The notes: a model not told the origin generated them from the letters alone. Shown: positions 42,601 through 48,330, counted from the first letter of the stretch. The stretch is DNA of 64,000 bases from Macrostomum hystrix (GCA_950097015.1 CATNEN010000002.1:6589501-6653500), one strand, 5' to 3'. Numbers and translations: made by a program.

Positions 42601-44513
42601 GTTTTTTGTTTTAATGTTTTAATTTTGTCTCACTGTGGACTATATTATCCAGACCTTCTATTTTTGGCATAGACGGCCAGTCATTAGACAATCATAGCAT
42701 CTATTATTCTGCTATCCTAGAGCTGCTTGTACTCTAATTCGGTTGCTGCAAAACGGCGAGTTTCGTATTGTGCGACACGTCGTTCAGCCACAGCTGCTGT
42801 TAGCTCTAGCTTCAGTTTGGGCTGAAAAATATGAGAACAGTTGAAATTCAATTTATTATTGCGCAGCGGGGCTGGATATGAGGGCTTTGAAATCCAAGGC
42901 TTCATCGGACAATTCGACTTTCAAGTCCGATAAGTGCTCTTTGATCTGCCTGATGGACGGGATTGCTGCTTCGACTCAGCTTCTAGGAGCAGTTATGAAA
43001 GGGCGGCCGAACTAAACACCGCAGCTAAAGCCCTTGATTATCCCCCAAACTCTTTTAAATAGTCGGCGAAGTGATTACGCCCTGGGAATTCTAGGAGTGG
43101 GATCATTTTCAGGATCAGAGTCGTGAGAGGGTATTAGCGGTATTAGCCTTTCGGCTTACTACCTGCGCGTGATCCCCTGGTCTCATTATTTCGGTTCAGC
43201 CTGCAGCTCGAAAATCTTCTTCTGCGTGCTGACTTTTTGTGATTTTGGAACTCTCTGCTAACTTTAGACTAAATTTCTTAAGTTCGTTTTATGATCTTGC
43301 TTCTGAGAAGTACGAGTTCTAAGTGATATTCACAAGTCTTCCGAATCGGCCGTTCCTTCGTTTTTTGGCACGACAGAATGTTTTCAAATTGCAACTGATC
43401 AGTCAAGGGAATTCCATGGGAAATCCATGCAAAGTACCAAGGGGGGATCCCCTGGGGTGGTGACTGATTGATTGGTGGACAGACTAGGCGATGGTGTCCT
43501 GTGGTTGATCTGGGCCTAATATTTAGGTGATCAGTGAAATAAGAGAAATTCGCGTCAGGGTGTCCATAGTGGCCTATTTCCACCAGTTGTAGCTCTTGAA
43601 GGTCCAGCAGTCCGTCTAGATAAAGGTAGGTGACCACCGAAGTCGGAGATGATGCAGGCACATTTGGGTGACATGCTGATAAGTTTTGAAGGCCTAGCAA
43701 GGCCGCACTGAGGCGCAGTGCTAATTCGTGTTTGGGGTGTATGAAATACACTAGCGCTTATGGGAAAAATCTGACCTTCGGCAAAAAACCATTGAATATC
43801 TCGACGGTCTGAAAAGCTGGCGACTTGATTCTTGTTTCAGAAGATGCGCAACAAAAAGTTGGCCCGTGTTCTTGAGTTTCGTGGGCTCGCGTTGCTCCGT
43901 TCGGGTGCGGGGGGGGGTATTCCCCCCTTGGTAGTTTTATTGTTAAACTGCGATATAGTAAAAACGCGCTTCAAAATCGATGGGGAATTATTGAAGGACC
44001 GACGATTGATGATTTTTACGGAGAGATTAAATAAAAATGGCTTATTTAATAAAGCTAATTAGACAGGTGTTTAATCATGCACCAACCCCAATTCCATAAA
44101 GATATTAGGCCCTCCAGGCAAATTACCCCTTAAGAAAATTCTAGAAACGGAAGCTCGATCACTTCCGTTTCCATTTTTCCCGTCTTATTTGGTTGATTGT
44201 TGTGCCCATTAGAAACCTAAATCAATTTATTAAACCAGTTAATTAGGAAATTAAAGTCAGGGCAGGTGTAAGTGTGAGTGTGTGTTCAGGGTTCAGCCAA
44301 TTTTGCACAATTTCTTTCTCGCTGGCTTCGGGTCTACAATCGATTGTAGTGATTAACTCGAAGCTTCTCAAACTCAACTCGCAGCTGTCAGCGGAGCGCG
44401 AGGAGGCCTACCTGAGGCTGGAGACAAAGCGTCAGGAGCTTGCCAGGGATCGTGACACCCTCGAACGGGAGCGTCAGGAGCTGGACCGGGTGGTCACCAT
44501 TGCCGACAAGTGA
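14483..44513 (+). CDS. Large coiled-coil protein, family unknown (gene level, nine exons)
   Basis: Proposed CDS is join(14483..14637,15472..15736,22314..22422,22611..22708,25410..25477,38590..38871,40850..41234,41671..41898,44385..44513), 1719 nt, 572 residues plus stop. Every junction keeps phase. Residues 1-60 include YSLRKGLDEDNVLDYADF, and about 57-80 include CPDGYVDSRKLIYQYQLHSP; both faintly recall EF-hand loops. A glycine run follows. From about residue 115 to the end the protein is almost wholly charged heptad-like helix (rich in E, K, R, Q, L), so a long coiled coil or rod is expected. The family is not recognised; a ciliary or cytoskeletal role would be a guess. Over 94 percent of the locus is intron, and intron 5 appears to hold three carbonic anhydrase genes. 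The alternative is two separate coiled-coil genes flanking that cluster. Confidence 0.7.
14810..15345. repeat. Degenerate 22-24-bp tandem repeat in intron 1
   Basis: More than twenty diverged units resemble GTAGCTTCGATTCTAGGAAA. Spacing and sequence vary more than in the other arrays, so it is probably older. It lies within the proposed intron 14638-15471. Confidence 0.85.
15472..15736 (+). CDS. Coiled-coil gene, exon 2
   Basis: The acceptor is TTTTATTTCCCAG. The exon reads SRERMCCPDGYVDSRKLIYQ..., then a (GGC)n-coded run of eleven glycines (near 15618-15650), then the start of the helical region (NRERFEREYLAKLKKTE). It ends at the donor GTGAGAGAATGGGG, phase 0. Confidence 0.8.
15826..16750. 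repeat. 28-bp minisatellite carrying a GTGAGA donor-like motif
   Basis: About 32 units of GTGAGATTCTGGGGATCTAG plus GGAATTTG start 90 bp after the real donor of exon 2, whose intron begins GTGAGAGAATGGGG. The unit and the true intron start share GGTGAGA and TGGGGA at the same spacing. The first two copies read CCAG|GTGAGAC and TCAG|GTGAGATT. Confidence 0.95.
17283..17925. repeat. 15-bp minisatellite CACTCACTAATCCCA / CACTCACCAATCCCA
   Basis: About 42 units lie in the middle of intron 2 (15737-22313). CTAAT and CCAAT alternate inside the unit; CTAAT is close to an animal branch-point sequence. It has long open frames on both strands (THR-ASN-PRO repeats on the plus strand), which are artefacts of the 15-bp period. 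Confidence 0.95.
18514..22290. repeat. 19/16-bp minisatellite CACTTCACAGTCCACCAGA with 1242-bp higher-order period
   Basis: About 3.8 kb of 19-bp units and 16-bp variants lacking ACC ends 24 bp before the acceptor of exon 3 (CATCACCCACCAG). Rare variants mark a superperiod: CAGTCCTGAC occurs at 19104, 19879, 20346 and 21121, and CAGTCTACC at 19209, 19984, 20451 and 21226. Each series has spacings 775, 467, 775, so the higher-order unit is 1242 bp, present about twice. Confidence 0.95.
22314..22422 (+). CDS. Coiled-coil gene, exon 3
   Basis: The acceptor is CCCATCACCCACCAG. The exon reads ELIGQSKQSERVAKRHEGDI and then LKDQREIRVARREFAR, and ends in phase 1 at GTGAGTCG. It enters in phase 0, matching exon 2. 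A fully charged helical segment with no stop in this frame. Confidence 0.75.
22611..22708 (+). CDS. Coiled-coil gene, exon 4
   Basis: The acceptor TTTTCTATCACCAG is entered in phase 1. The exon reads ENDKQQQLENQRLSKSMERY and then TEIKRDHQHRKAT. It ends in phase 0 at ACC|GTGAGTGCC, which is also the first base of the 73-bp array. Intron 3 (22423-22610) is only 188 bp and has no tandem array. Confidence 0.78.
22709..25126. repeat. 73-bp minisatellite starting exactly at a splice donor
   Basis: About 33 units begin with GTGAGTGCCTGCGATGCCAG and end in GGGTGAGAGGCAG or GGGTGAGTGGCAG. Apart from the first, each unit junction is CAG|GTGAGTGCC, a full consensus 5' splice site. The unique variant AGGGGCGTGAG recurs at 23131 and 24227, about 15 units apart. 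Units at about 24430-24960 repeat with a 220-bp period of three. Confidence 0.95.
25113..25340 (+). mobile_element. tRNA-derived SINE
   Basis: GAGGCAGAGCGG (about 25117-25128) matches a pol III A box. GAGCTCGATTCC (25161-25172) matches a B box at tRNA-like spacing, with TTAACGCGTTTGCCTC between as in a tRNA D-arm and anticodon region. A non-tRNA body of about 150 bp follows. It directly abuts the last unit of the 73-bp array, with which it shares GGTGAGAGGCAG. No clear A-tail or target duplication was identified, so the 3' limit is approximate. Confidence 0.65.
25410..25477 (+). CDS. Coiled-coil gene, exon 5
   Basis: The acceptor GTTGGTTCACCAG enters in phase 0. The exon encodes RMHEALQQREEDLSSGRKTM and then NK, and ends in phase 2 at AAAAG|GTGAGAC. 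It is short (68 bp) but has strong sites on both sides and the helix-forming composition of its neighbours. Its split codon AG joins the leading T of exon 6 (Ser). Confidence 0.68.
25695..26097 (+). repeat. Dispersed repeat family 1, copy 1, with AATCT-rich tail
   Basis: It matches, in inverted orientation, the segment at about 43590-43935 (for example AGACCGTCGAGATATTCAAT, ATTAGCACTGCGCCTCAGTG and TATCAGCATGTCACCC are shared). This copy ends in a TCTAAATCTAA-type tail (about 26050-26097), as SINE or LINE 3' ends often do. No protein-coding domain was recognised. Confidence 0.75.
26100..26923. other. Intron 5 spacer and upstream region of carbonic anhydrase gene 1
   Basis: No coding exon is supported. 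The last 150 bp resemble the region before gene 2 (TTTGTCAACTTGC..., then T-rich TTTTTTCTC, then the TATA box), so the duplication that made the paralogues included the promoter. Confidence 0.5.
26924..26930 (+). promoter_or_regulatory. TATA box of carbonic anhydrase gene 1
   Basis: TATAAAA lies 84 bp upstream of the ATG at 27008. The corresponding boxes of genes 2 and 3 lie 85 and 83 bp upstream of theirs. Confidence 0.7.
27008..28018 (+). CDS. Alpha-carbonic anhydrase 1, secreted with hydrophobic C-terminal tail
   Basis: A single-exon frame of 336 residues. It interconverts CO2 and bicarbonate using a zinc-bound hydroxide. Residues 1-18 form a Leu-rich signal peptide ending ...PAAQPAPA. 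Zinc ligands are His111 and His113 in HSVHWHWG and His136 in MEGHLVSWN. The proton-shuttle His is His82 (NDGHKISIAF). The substrate-gating pair is Glu123 and Thr233 in GSLTTPDCRENVMWTVY. Cys39 and Cys237 match the disulfide of secreted alpha enzymes. So it should be active. The last about 20 residues are hydrophobic (ALSLAAVIALSIG before ADR), which suggests a GPI signal or short membrane anchor; this is inference. It lies on the same strand inside intron 5 of the coiled-coil gene, as first of three tandem copies. Expression from its own TATA promoter is likely. Confidence 0.92.
   Translation: MICFVFNLLLLLPAAQPAPAYDYETNDPSKWPSEFKTWCGDRVQSPIKLEIGASTYDTDMPAYTITEDSLTGVKYMAFNDGHKISIAFAPTAPNISVPGHPGSCFRPHSVHWHWGADDTMGSEHWIEGRRFPMEGHLVSWNCQFYSSFSDALDGFGGLAVLGTAYEVDSSVTSYGSGLANLVSMLATDPRLQQCSDCKNESFVPPMVPMNAFPIVDLLPSDRSQYYLYSGSLTTPDCRENVMWTVYRQSVKIPPSVLATLRSLKYPDGSAMVSNFRPPVPLNPADPFGARRMVVRSFNTGGSVLLPSAASWLRANSWNSWALSLAAVIALSIGADR
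28019..29373. other. Spacer after carbonic anhydrase 1
   Basis: No gene is supported. 28780-28860 contains a short imperfect GTCGGTCGAACAACGACGAG-like repeat. An AATAAA lies at 28978-28983, 960 bp after the stop; a nearer signal was not found. The heptamer family GTCTATGG begins here (29151, 29289). Confidence 0.5.
29374..29528. mobile_element. Foldback element (MITE-like long hairpin)
   Basis: Two arms of about 65 bp are inverted copies. The left reads TAAACGCGTTTAATTCATC, then GGTTAGAATATCCGAGGCTG. The right arm read in reverse has TAAACGCCGTTTAATTCAC, then GGTTAGAATGTCCGAGGCTG. The centre is CTCGGCTCGCTACGCTCGCC. The ends lie in TATA-rich sequence, so a TA duplication is plausible but not certain. 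There is no coding content. Confidence 0.7.
29750..30270 (-). pseudogene. Transposase N-terminal fragment with helix-turn-helix (Tc1/IS630-like)
   Basis: On the minus strand from 30268 the frame begins MALPVSTIDRRRLAQAIEQG and continues SSVQEAARVLQLSVSTAYRI, a clear homeodomain-like or paired-type helix-turn-helix of a Tc1/mariner-class transposase. After about residue 55 the homology continues in other frames (for example RVEQNPFLTLR from another frame), so frameshifts are present. No DDE catalytic part is seen. This is a dead fragment inside intron 5. Confidence 0.6.
30645..31974 (-). mobile_element. Tc1/mariner-like transposon A
   Basis: Inverted ends begin CACTCAGCAACATTGAAAAG and match over 36 bp with one mismatch, ending with GCGCA. 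Both are flanked by TA at 30643-30644 and 31975-31976, the Tc1/mariner target. The element is 1330 bp and holds a minus-strand transposase remnant. The near-identical ends suggest fairly recent insertion. Confidence 0.88.
30870..31800 (-). pseudogene. Broken Tc1-like transposase in transposon A
   Basis: Read on the minus strand, the N-terminal helix-turn-helix region is MTDLERARAVGMLDAGVSIR then AITRQIGRSRTAIRKLQ (about 31755-31650). The catalytic core start is VIFADENRFRLFRADGRIRV (about 31315-31255), then SIHVWAGITMHAKTELVFLD (about 31180-31125), then LQDDNAPPHRAA in another frame (about 31020-30985). The third catalytic block (NPIE...W) cannot be found before the C-terminal WQQLP-like segment. 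So the gene has frameshifts and probably an internal deletion. Confidence 0.7.
32281..32474 (+). promoter_or_regulatory. Heat-shock-type promoter: two HSE clusters and a TATA box
   Basis: Heat-shock elements are alternating GAA/TTC units at 5-bp spacing. TTC-CT-GAA lies at 32324-32331, TTCTAGAAACTTC (three perfect units) at 32335-32347, and TTCCAGAATCTTCTCGAC (three perfect units plus a partial fourth) at 32384-32401. CTCTCTCTGG (GAGA-type) lies at 32281. TATAAATA is at 32467-32474. This order and spacing is typical of hsp70-class promoters. No heat-shock protein frame follows; the 16-bp array starts about 6 bp after the box. The motif matches are exact, the function is inference. Confidence 0.6.
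32480..33565. repeat. 16-bp minisatellite GACATGTGTGAGATAA
   Basis: About 65 units with variants (ACAGATAA, AATTAA, short 12-bp ACATGTGACAGATA forms). It lies directly downstream of the heat-shock-type promoter. The core ACATGT is palindromic. The minus-strand open frames of MSYLTHVLSHTCLI type are artefacts of the period. Confidence 0.95.
33566..34038. other. Spacer before carbonic anhydrase gene 2
   Basis: No gene is supported; a 116-residue frame at 33529-33879 has no domain character. From about 33960 the sequence aligns with the upstream region of carbonic anhydrase 1. Confidence 0.5.
34039..34045 (+). promoter_or_regulatory. TATA box of carbonic anhydrase gene 2
   Basis: TATAAAA lies 85 bp before the ATG at 34124, within a segment similar to the promoter of gene 1 (GCGCAATC/TATAAAATGG versus GCAACGCG/TATAAAATGG). 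Confidence 0.7.
34124..35158 (+). CDS. Alpha-carbonic anhydrase 2, secreted with hydrophobic C-terminal tail
   Basis: A single-exon frame of 344 residues. The ATG at 34124 is chosen because it gives a compact signal peptide MHTSTTCLLMPPLLLLLLLL; an upstream TTG at 34100 is not a likely start. The leucine run is coded by a (CTG)n microsatellite. All zinc-site residues are kept: HWHWG, LEGHVVMWN, NDGHKISIAF, AEHWIEG and GSLTTPDCRENVMW. It should be an active CO2 hydratase of the secretory pathway. The C-terminal tail ALSLATVIALSLGADR is nearly the same as in gene 1 and suggests GPI or membrane anchoring. From about codon 65 on it is almost identical in DNA to genes 1 and 3. An AATAAA lies at 35538-35543. 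Confidence 0.92.
   Translation: MHTSTTCLLMPPLLLLLLLLPAVQPAPLFDYETNDPSKWPTMFKKWCGGRTQSPIKLEIGASTYDTDMPAYTITEDSLAGVKYMAFNDGHKISIAFAPTAPNVSVPGHPGSCFRPHSIHWHWGASDAQGAEHWIEGKQFPLEGHVVMWNCQFYSSFSDALDGFGGLAVLGTAYEVDSSVTSYGSGLANLVSMLATEPRLQQCADCKNESFVPPMVPMNAFPIVDLLPSDRSQYYLYSGSLTTPDCRENVMWTVYRQSVKIPPSVLATLRSLKYPDGSAMVSNFRPPVPLNPADPFGARRVVVRSFNTGGSVLLPSAASWLRANSWNSWALSLATVIALSLGADR
35538..35543 (+). terminator. Likely polyadenylation signal of carbonic anhydrase 2
   Basis: AATAAA (in CCTAATAAAATCC) lies 380 bp after the stop codon and 42 bp before the Tc1-like element B. Confidence 0.45.
35585..36171 (-). mobile_element. Tc1/mariner-like transposon B, internally deleted
   Basis: Inverted ends begin CTCAGCAACAGCTAAACCCC and continue to CTGTCACAC, flanked by TA (35583-35584, 36172-36173). 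At 587 bp it keeps only the C-terminal half of a transposase on the minus strand: MLQDDNAAPHRAAHVQLLKE (about 36006-35930) and, in another frame, SKSPDMNPIEHVWDFVKRRV (about 35875-35815). Those hold the second and third DDE catalytic blocks. A frameshift separates them and the N-terminal half is missing. The end sequence is related to element A (ACTCAGCAACA) but not the same. Confidence 0.85.
36174..36872. other. Spacer before carbonic anhydrase gene 3
   Basis: No gene or long repeat was seen. Unlike gene 2, this region shows little likeness to the upstream region of gene 1. Confidence 0.5.
36873..36879 (+). promoter_or_regulatory. TATA box of carbonic anhydrase gene 3
   Basis: TATAAAA (in ACTATAAAAGGGGC) lies 83 bp before the ATG at 36956. 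Confidence 0.7.
36956..37882 (+). CDS. Alpha-carbonic anhydrase 3, secreted, no C-terminal tail
   Basis: A single-exon frame of 308 residues. The start at 36956 gives a signal peptide MLTIVTYLLSPLLLLLLRLP; the frame is open to 36935 but without an ATG. Zinc ligands (HWHWG and LEGHVVMWN), the shuttle His (NDGHKISIAF) and GSLTTPDCRENVMW are intact, so it should be active. Residues up to about 60 differ from genes 1 and 2 (YYETNNPSKWASVYKHCGGR), then the sequence becomes nearly identical at the DNA level. At 37866 the homology breaks and the protein stops at SFRGSS, so the tail of about 35 residues and its hydrophobic segment are lost. It is expected to be released rather than anchored. It lies in intron 5 of the coiled-coil gene. 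Confidence 0.9.
   Translation: MLTIVTYLLSPLLLLLLRLPAAQLAPAYDYYETNNPSKWASVYKHCGGRYQSPIKLDLSRSSYDTDMPAYTITEDSLAGVKYMAFNDGHKISIAFAPTAPNVSVPGHPGSCFRPHSVHWHWGASDAHGAEHWIEGKQFPLEGHVVMWNCQFYSSFSDALDGFGGLAVLGTAYEVDSSVTSYGSGLANLVSMLATEPRLQQCADCKNESFVPPMVPMNAFPIVDLLPSDRSQYYLYSGSLTTPDCRENVMWTVYRQSVKIPPSVLATLRSLKYPDGSAMVSNFRPPVPLNPADPFGARRVVVRSFRGSS
37883..38589. other. End of intron 5
   Basis: AT-rich sequence without a supported exon. It ends in the acceptor ATCGCCGCCAG at 38589. No clear AATAAA for carbonic anhydrase 3 was found. Confidence 0.5.
38590..38871 (+). CDS. Coiled-coil gene, exon 6
   Basis: It starts with one base (T) completing AG|T, then LSLSRQYRAKLDSLQLKRLE and on to ...DRQEEMSVEEQL. 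It is strongly heptad-like, with many E, R, L and Q. It ends in phase 2 (AC) at GTGAGTGG. The required entry phase equals the exit phase of exon 5, 13.1 kb upstream. No upstream ATG in this frame would make it a plausible first exon by itself. Confidence 0.82.
38895..39110. repeat. Degenerate 17-bp repeat CCCATAGACAGTTTTAC in intron 6
   Basis: About twelve diverged units lie just downstream of the exon 6 donor. The unit contains CCATAGAC, the complement of the GTCTATGG octamer that is common at 29.1-31.9 kb. Confidence 0.8.
39111..39837. other. Unique part of intron 6
   Basis: Frames of 122-151 residues exist on both strands but overlap one another and have no domain or splice support. No gene is called. 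Confidence 0.5.
39838..40848. repeat. (CTCA)n microsatellite, about 1 kb, running into an acceptor
   Basis: About 250 tetramers are interrupted at intervals by CTCTCA hexamers. The tract ends CTCACTCACTCAG|G at 40849, the 3' splice site of exon 7. It creates false open frames of several hundred residues (LTHSLTHS) joined to true exon 7 sequence. Confidence 0.97.
40850..41234 (+). CDS. Coiled-coil gene, exon 7
   Basis: It enters in phase 2 (AC+G) and reads HGSEDQKNSVLRQRRLSAEL through ...AAAQRAEHDEALRHFQ. It ends in phase 0 at CAG|GTGAGG. It is very rich in Arg, Glu, Ala and Gln and continuous with exon 6 in helical character. The long frame beginning at 39822 is this exon read backwards into the microsatellite. 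Confidence 0.85.
41285..41460 (+). repeat. Dispersed repeat family 2, copy 1
   Basis: It lies in intron 7 (41235-41670). Its reverse complement matches 51735-51875: both contain close versions of GACCGATT.TCGTGAAAGT, AGCTCCCAAACCGA and TTTACGATGA.CC.ACTTTCAA. No coding content was recognised. Confidence 0.7.
41671..41898 (+). CDS. Coiled-coil gene, exon 8
   Basis: The acceptor is CGACCGTTCTTTAG. The exon encodes RVVSKLEDEEAALYQRVRSA through ...EEELLRHRSRLES, and ends in phase 0 at TCG|GTGAGTGACG. 76 residues with clear heptad-like composition. Confidence 0.85.
41899..43589. other. Intron 8, unique part
   Basis: AT-rich with no supported gene. A double hairpin lies near 42229-42263: GGTCTATTATGCAG and CTGCACAATAGACC are inverted copies, and AGAGGGTCT/AGACCCTCT pair inside it. 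The 157-residue minus-strand frame at 43278-43751 overlaps a dispersed repeat and shows no domain. Confidence 0.5.
43590..43935 (-). repeat. Dispersed repeat family 1, copy 2 (inverted)
   Basis: The reverse complement matches 25695-26015. Shared blocks include CGAAACTCAA, AGACCGTCGAGATATTCAAT, AATTAGCACTGCGCCTCAGT, CTTATCAGCATGTCACCC and CTTTATCTAGAC. A (G)9 run lies inside at about 43909. Both copies lie in introns of the same gene, in opposite orientation. Confidence 0.75.
44385..44513 (+). CDS. Coiled-coil gene, exon 9 (terminal)
   Basis: The acceptor AACTCAACTCGCAG enters in phase 0. The exon encodes LSAEREEAYLRLETKRQELA, RDRDTLERERQELDRVVTIA and DK, then TGA at 44511-44513. The upstream open frame from 44274 includes intron sequence and is not needed. 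Confidence 0.85.
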   Translation: MSAEREEAYLRLETKRQELARDRDTLERERQELDRVVTIADK

Positions 44514-44584
44514 AGGACGGGTCTGCGTTTGAAATCATGACGGACAAGCCAGGTGTAAAATGCTTTTTTTTCGAAAAAGTTTAT

Positions 44585-44755
44585 AGGTGACAAACGATGA
44601 GTGCCATTTTTAAATGACAATTGCCATTTCTAGATAACGAGTGCCATATTTAACTGACGAGTGTCGTTCTTAAATGGCGCGTGTCATTACTAATTGATAA
44701 GTGTCATTTTTAATGACGGGTGTCATTTCTAGTTGACGTACCTGTCATTCTTGCG
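44585..44755. repeat. Degenerate 20-bp repeat in the likely 3' UTR
   Basis: About seven diverged units of GACGAGTGTCATTTTTAAAT follow the stop codon of the coiled-coil gene, just before an AATAAA. Confidence 0.8.
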
Positions 44756-44761
44756 AATAAA
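44756..44761 (+). terminator. Likely polyadenylation signal of the coiled-coil gene
   Basis: AATAAA lies 243 bp after the stop codon. Overlapping AATAAATAAATAAAT near 45220 is an alternative. Confidence 0.5.
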
Positions 44762-46149
44762 CAAGCGAGTGACATTTAAGTAGCTGTTGTAACTAATAAT
44801 AATTTCGTACAATTTTTTGGTTTACCATTTCGATAACTGAAAACGACAGATATTTTTACAATGTGCGACATTGTTTGTTTGCTTAGAAGCTTCCGGCCTC
44901 CTCTAAACTCTAAGCTCAATCAGAAGCTCATTGTGTTGAATCTCTCATTCCACTTACTTGTGACATTGTGGTAATACCGGAACACTGAATGCACTGAGGA
45001 TATAAGCTTCAAAAAGAATTTTCTTTCCTTTTAAAACCAGTTTTGTGTTAATTTTTAACGTGTTTTTTTATAGAGAAGGTATTTTCTGTAAAATTTTAAT
45101 CCTTTAATGCAGAAGGACTATGTATTTTTTTTCCTAGATCTCTTGGATCTTGTATTTTCGAGTATTTTTTTTCTTATAAAATCTGACTTTTCTTAGACTG
45201 CCTTTTTACCTTGAACAGATGAATAAATAAATAAATGCTTTATAATCCCCTTTGTTAGAGAAACCAATTAGTTAATGCTAACAAAGCCTTGATTGTTTTT
45301 ATCATGTTCGAGGGATTTGATTGGTTGGTTTTTTGGTCTGACAATATTTCTCTATCTTACATTTTCTTCAGTTCAATTCTAATTGGCTGGATTGATTTTC
45401 CCTTACCCCAATTTTTCACCCACCTCACTCCGATCGATATTTTTTTAAGTATTTGATTGGCCGGCAGTAAAAAGCATTCTGGGTTATTTGCGCGGCACGG
45501 AGCAATCCCCATTGGTTTATTTTCCTTATCTAGCTCTATTTTTAGAATTACGCTCGTAGTAGATTTACTAAAATCAAATTGTTATTTTTTCAGTTAGTGT
45601 GTCGAATTAGTGTTTAAAAAAGCTGTTCGTTTAAGAACTGCAAAGAATAATTTGGACAGAACAAAGCAAAACTCTCCGCTAAAGAGAAATAGGTTCAGCT
45701 TCTACCAGCACAGCAGGAGCTCACTGCAAGAGCGCGAGGGTAGCAGCTGATGCTAATCCGCTGTCCAATGCAGACTGCACCCGCGCTGCCACCGCGGAAA
45801 GTCCGTTATTTATAGCCCCCTTAGTTACAGACAGAGTGAGTAATTGCTCTGTGTAGCAACAGTATAACAACAACAGCTGTTAGCGGCTGGCCCTGTGTGA
45901 CCTGAAGCGGAGGGCCACTGAATTAAACTTATTTTTCTCACTCTCGGCTTTCTCTCATTCTCACATCAGAGCTACCGCCACTGCAGCGTTTGATCTCCGC
46001 GCGAGTCTCAGAGCTCCAGTTACTGTGTGGAGTTTAATTGCAAGGTTGAGCTTCTGAGTGCTAAATGGCTATTCCTAGCGTTATAGTCATTTTATACTCT
46101 GAGTAGTTTATCAGCACGGGATCGCTGTTCTAACTCATGATGCCAAAAT
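44762..46149. other. Intergenic region, possible promoter area near 45.8 kb
   Basis: No coding exon is supported. 45690-45910 is more GC-rich and holds TTATTTATAGCCCCC (about 45808-45822) and GTGAGTAATT (45836), which might be part of a promoter and a non-coding first exon for the downstream GPCR. The spacing is poor and this remains a guess. Confidence 0.35.
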
Positions 46150-47893
46150 GCTCATCTGGCTACTCATCAATCTACTTATCTAGCTACTCATCAATCTACT
46201 TATCTAGCTACTCATCAATCTACTTATCTAGCTACTCATCTATCTACTTATCTAGCTACTCATCAATCTACTTATCTAGCTACTCATCAATCTACTTATC
46301 TAGCTACTCATCAATCTACTTATCTAGCTACTCATCTATCTACTTATCTAGCTACTCATCAATCTACTTATCTAGCTGCTCATCAATCTACTTATCTAGC
46401 TGCTCATCAATCTACTTATCTAGCTACTCATCAATCTACTTATCTAGCTACTCATCAATCTACTTATCTACCTACTCATCAATCTACTTATCTAGCTACT
46501 CATCTATCTAATTATCTAGCTACTCATCAATCTACTTATCTAGCTATTCATCTATCTACTTATCTAGCTACTCATCAATCTACTTATCTAGCTACTCATC
46601 AATCTACTTATCTAGCTACTCATCAATCTACTTATCTAGCTACTCATCTATCTACTTATCTAGCTGCTCATCAATCTACTTATCTAGCTGCTCATCAATC
46701 TACTTATCTAGCTACTCATCAATCTACTTATCTAGCTACTCATCAATCTACTTATCTAGCTACTCATCAATCTACTTATCTACCTACTCATCTATCTAAT
46801 TATCTAGCTACTCATCTATCTAATTATCTAGCTACTCATCAATCTACTTATCTAGCTACTCATCAATCTACTTATCTAGCTACTCATCAATCTACTTATC
46901 TAGCTACTCATCAATCTAATTATCTACCTACTCATCTATCTAATTATCTAGCTACTCATCTATCTAATTATCTAGCTACTCATCTATCTAATTATCTAGC
47001 TACTCATCAATCTACTTATCTAGCTACTCATCAATCTACTTATCTAGCTACTCATCAATCTACTTATCTAGCTACTCATCAATCTACTTATCTAGCTACT
47101 CATCAATCTACTTATCTAGCTACTCATCAATCTACTTATCTAGCTACTCATCAATCTACTTATCTAGCTACTCATCAATCTACTTATCTAGCTACTCATC
47201 TATCTACTTATCTAGCTACTCATCAATCTACTTATCTAGCTACTCATCAATCTACTTATCTAGCTACTCATCAATCTACTTATCTAGCTACTCATCAATC
47301 TACTTATCTAGCTACTCATCAATCTACTTATCTACCTACTCATCTATCTAATTATCTAGCTACTCATCTATCTAATTATCTAGCTACTCATCAATCTACT
47401 TATCTAGCTACTCATCAATCTACTTATCTAGCTACTCATCTATCTACTTATCTAGCTACTCATCTATCTAATTATCTAGCTACTCATCAATCTACTTATC
47501 TAGCTATTCATCTATCTACTTATCTAGCTACTCATCAATCTACTTATCTAGCTACTCATCAATCTACTTATCTAGCTACTCATCAATCTACTTATCTACC
47601 TACTCATCTATCTAATTATCTAGCTACTCATCTATCTAATTATCTAGCTACTCATCAATCTACTTATCTAGCTACTCATCAATCTACTTATCTAGCTACT
47701 CATCTATCTACTTATCTAGCTACTCATCTATCTAATTATCTAGCTACTCATCAATCTACTTATCTAGCTACTCATCTATCTACTTATCTAGCTACACATC
47801 AATCTACTTATCTAGCTACTCATCAATCTACTTATCTAGCTACTCATCAATCTACTTATCTAGCTGCTCATCAATCTACTTATCTAGCTACTC
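46150..47893. repeat. 24-bp minisatellite TACTCATCAATCTACTTATC+TAGC
   Basis: About 72 units, with CAATCTACT/TATCTACT/TATCTAATT and GCTGC/GCTAC/CCTAC variants. Each unit ends in a pyrimidine-rich stretch plus TAG, which resembles a weak 3' splice site. Open in frame on the plus strand at its start; not a gene. Confidence 0.95.
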
Positions 47894-48330
47894 ATCTTAT
47901 CTTCTTATCTGGCCACTCATCTTATCTACTTATCTGGCCACTCATCTTATCTTCTTATCTGGCCACTCATCTTATCTTCTTATCTGGCCACTCATCTTAT
48001 CTTCTTATCTGGCCACTCATCTTATCTTCTTATCTGGCCACTCATCTTATCTTCTTATCTGGCCACTCATCTTATCTTCTTATCTGGCCACTCATCTTAT
48101 CTTCTTATCTGGCCACTCATCTTATCTTCTTATCTGGCCACTCATCTTATCTTCTTATCTGGCCACTCATCTTATCTTCTTATCTGGCCACTCATCTTAT
48201 CTTCTTATCTGGCCACTCATCTTATCTTCTTATCTGGCCACTCATCTAATCTTCTTATCTGGCTACTCATCTAATCTTCTTATCTGGCTACTTATCTATC
48301 TTCTTATCTGGCCACTCATCTAGCTACTCA
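47894..48330. repeat. 25-bp minisatellite CACTCATCTTATCTTCTTAT+CTGGC
   Basis: About 17 units directly continue the 24-bp array with a one-base-longer, TTC-richer variant. The switch is abrupt at about 47894. Confidence 0.95.

Noticed and set aside
43278-43751. Minus-strand frame of 157 residues
   Set aside because: It overlaps dispersed repeat copy 2; the other copy does not keep the frame, and no domain is seen.
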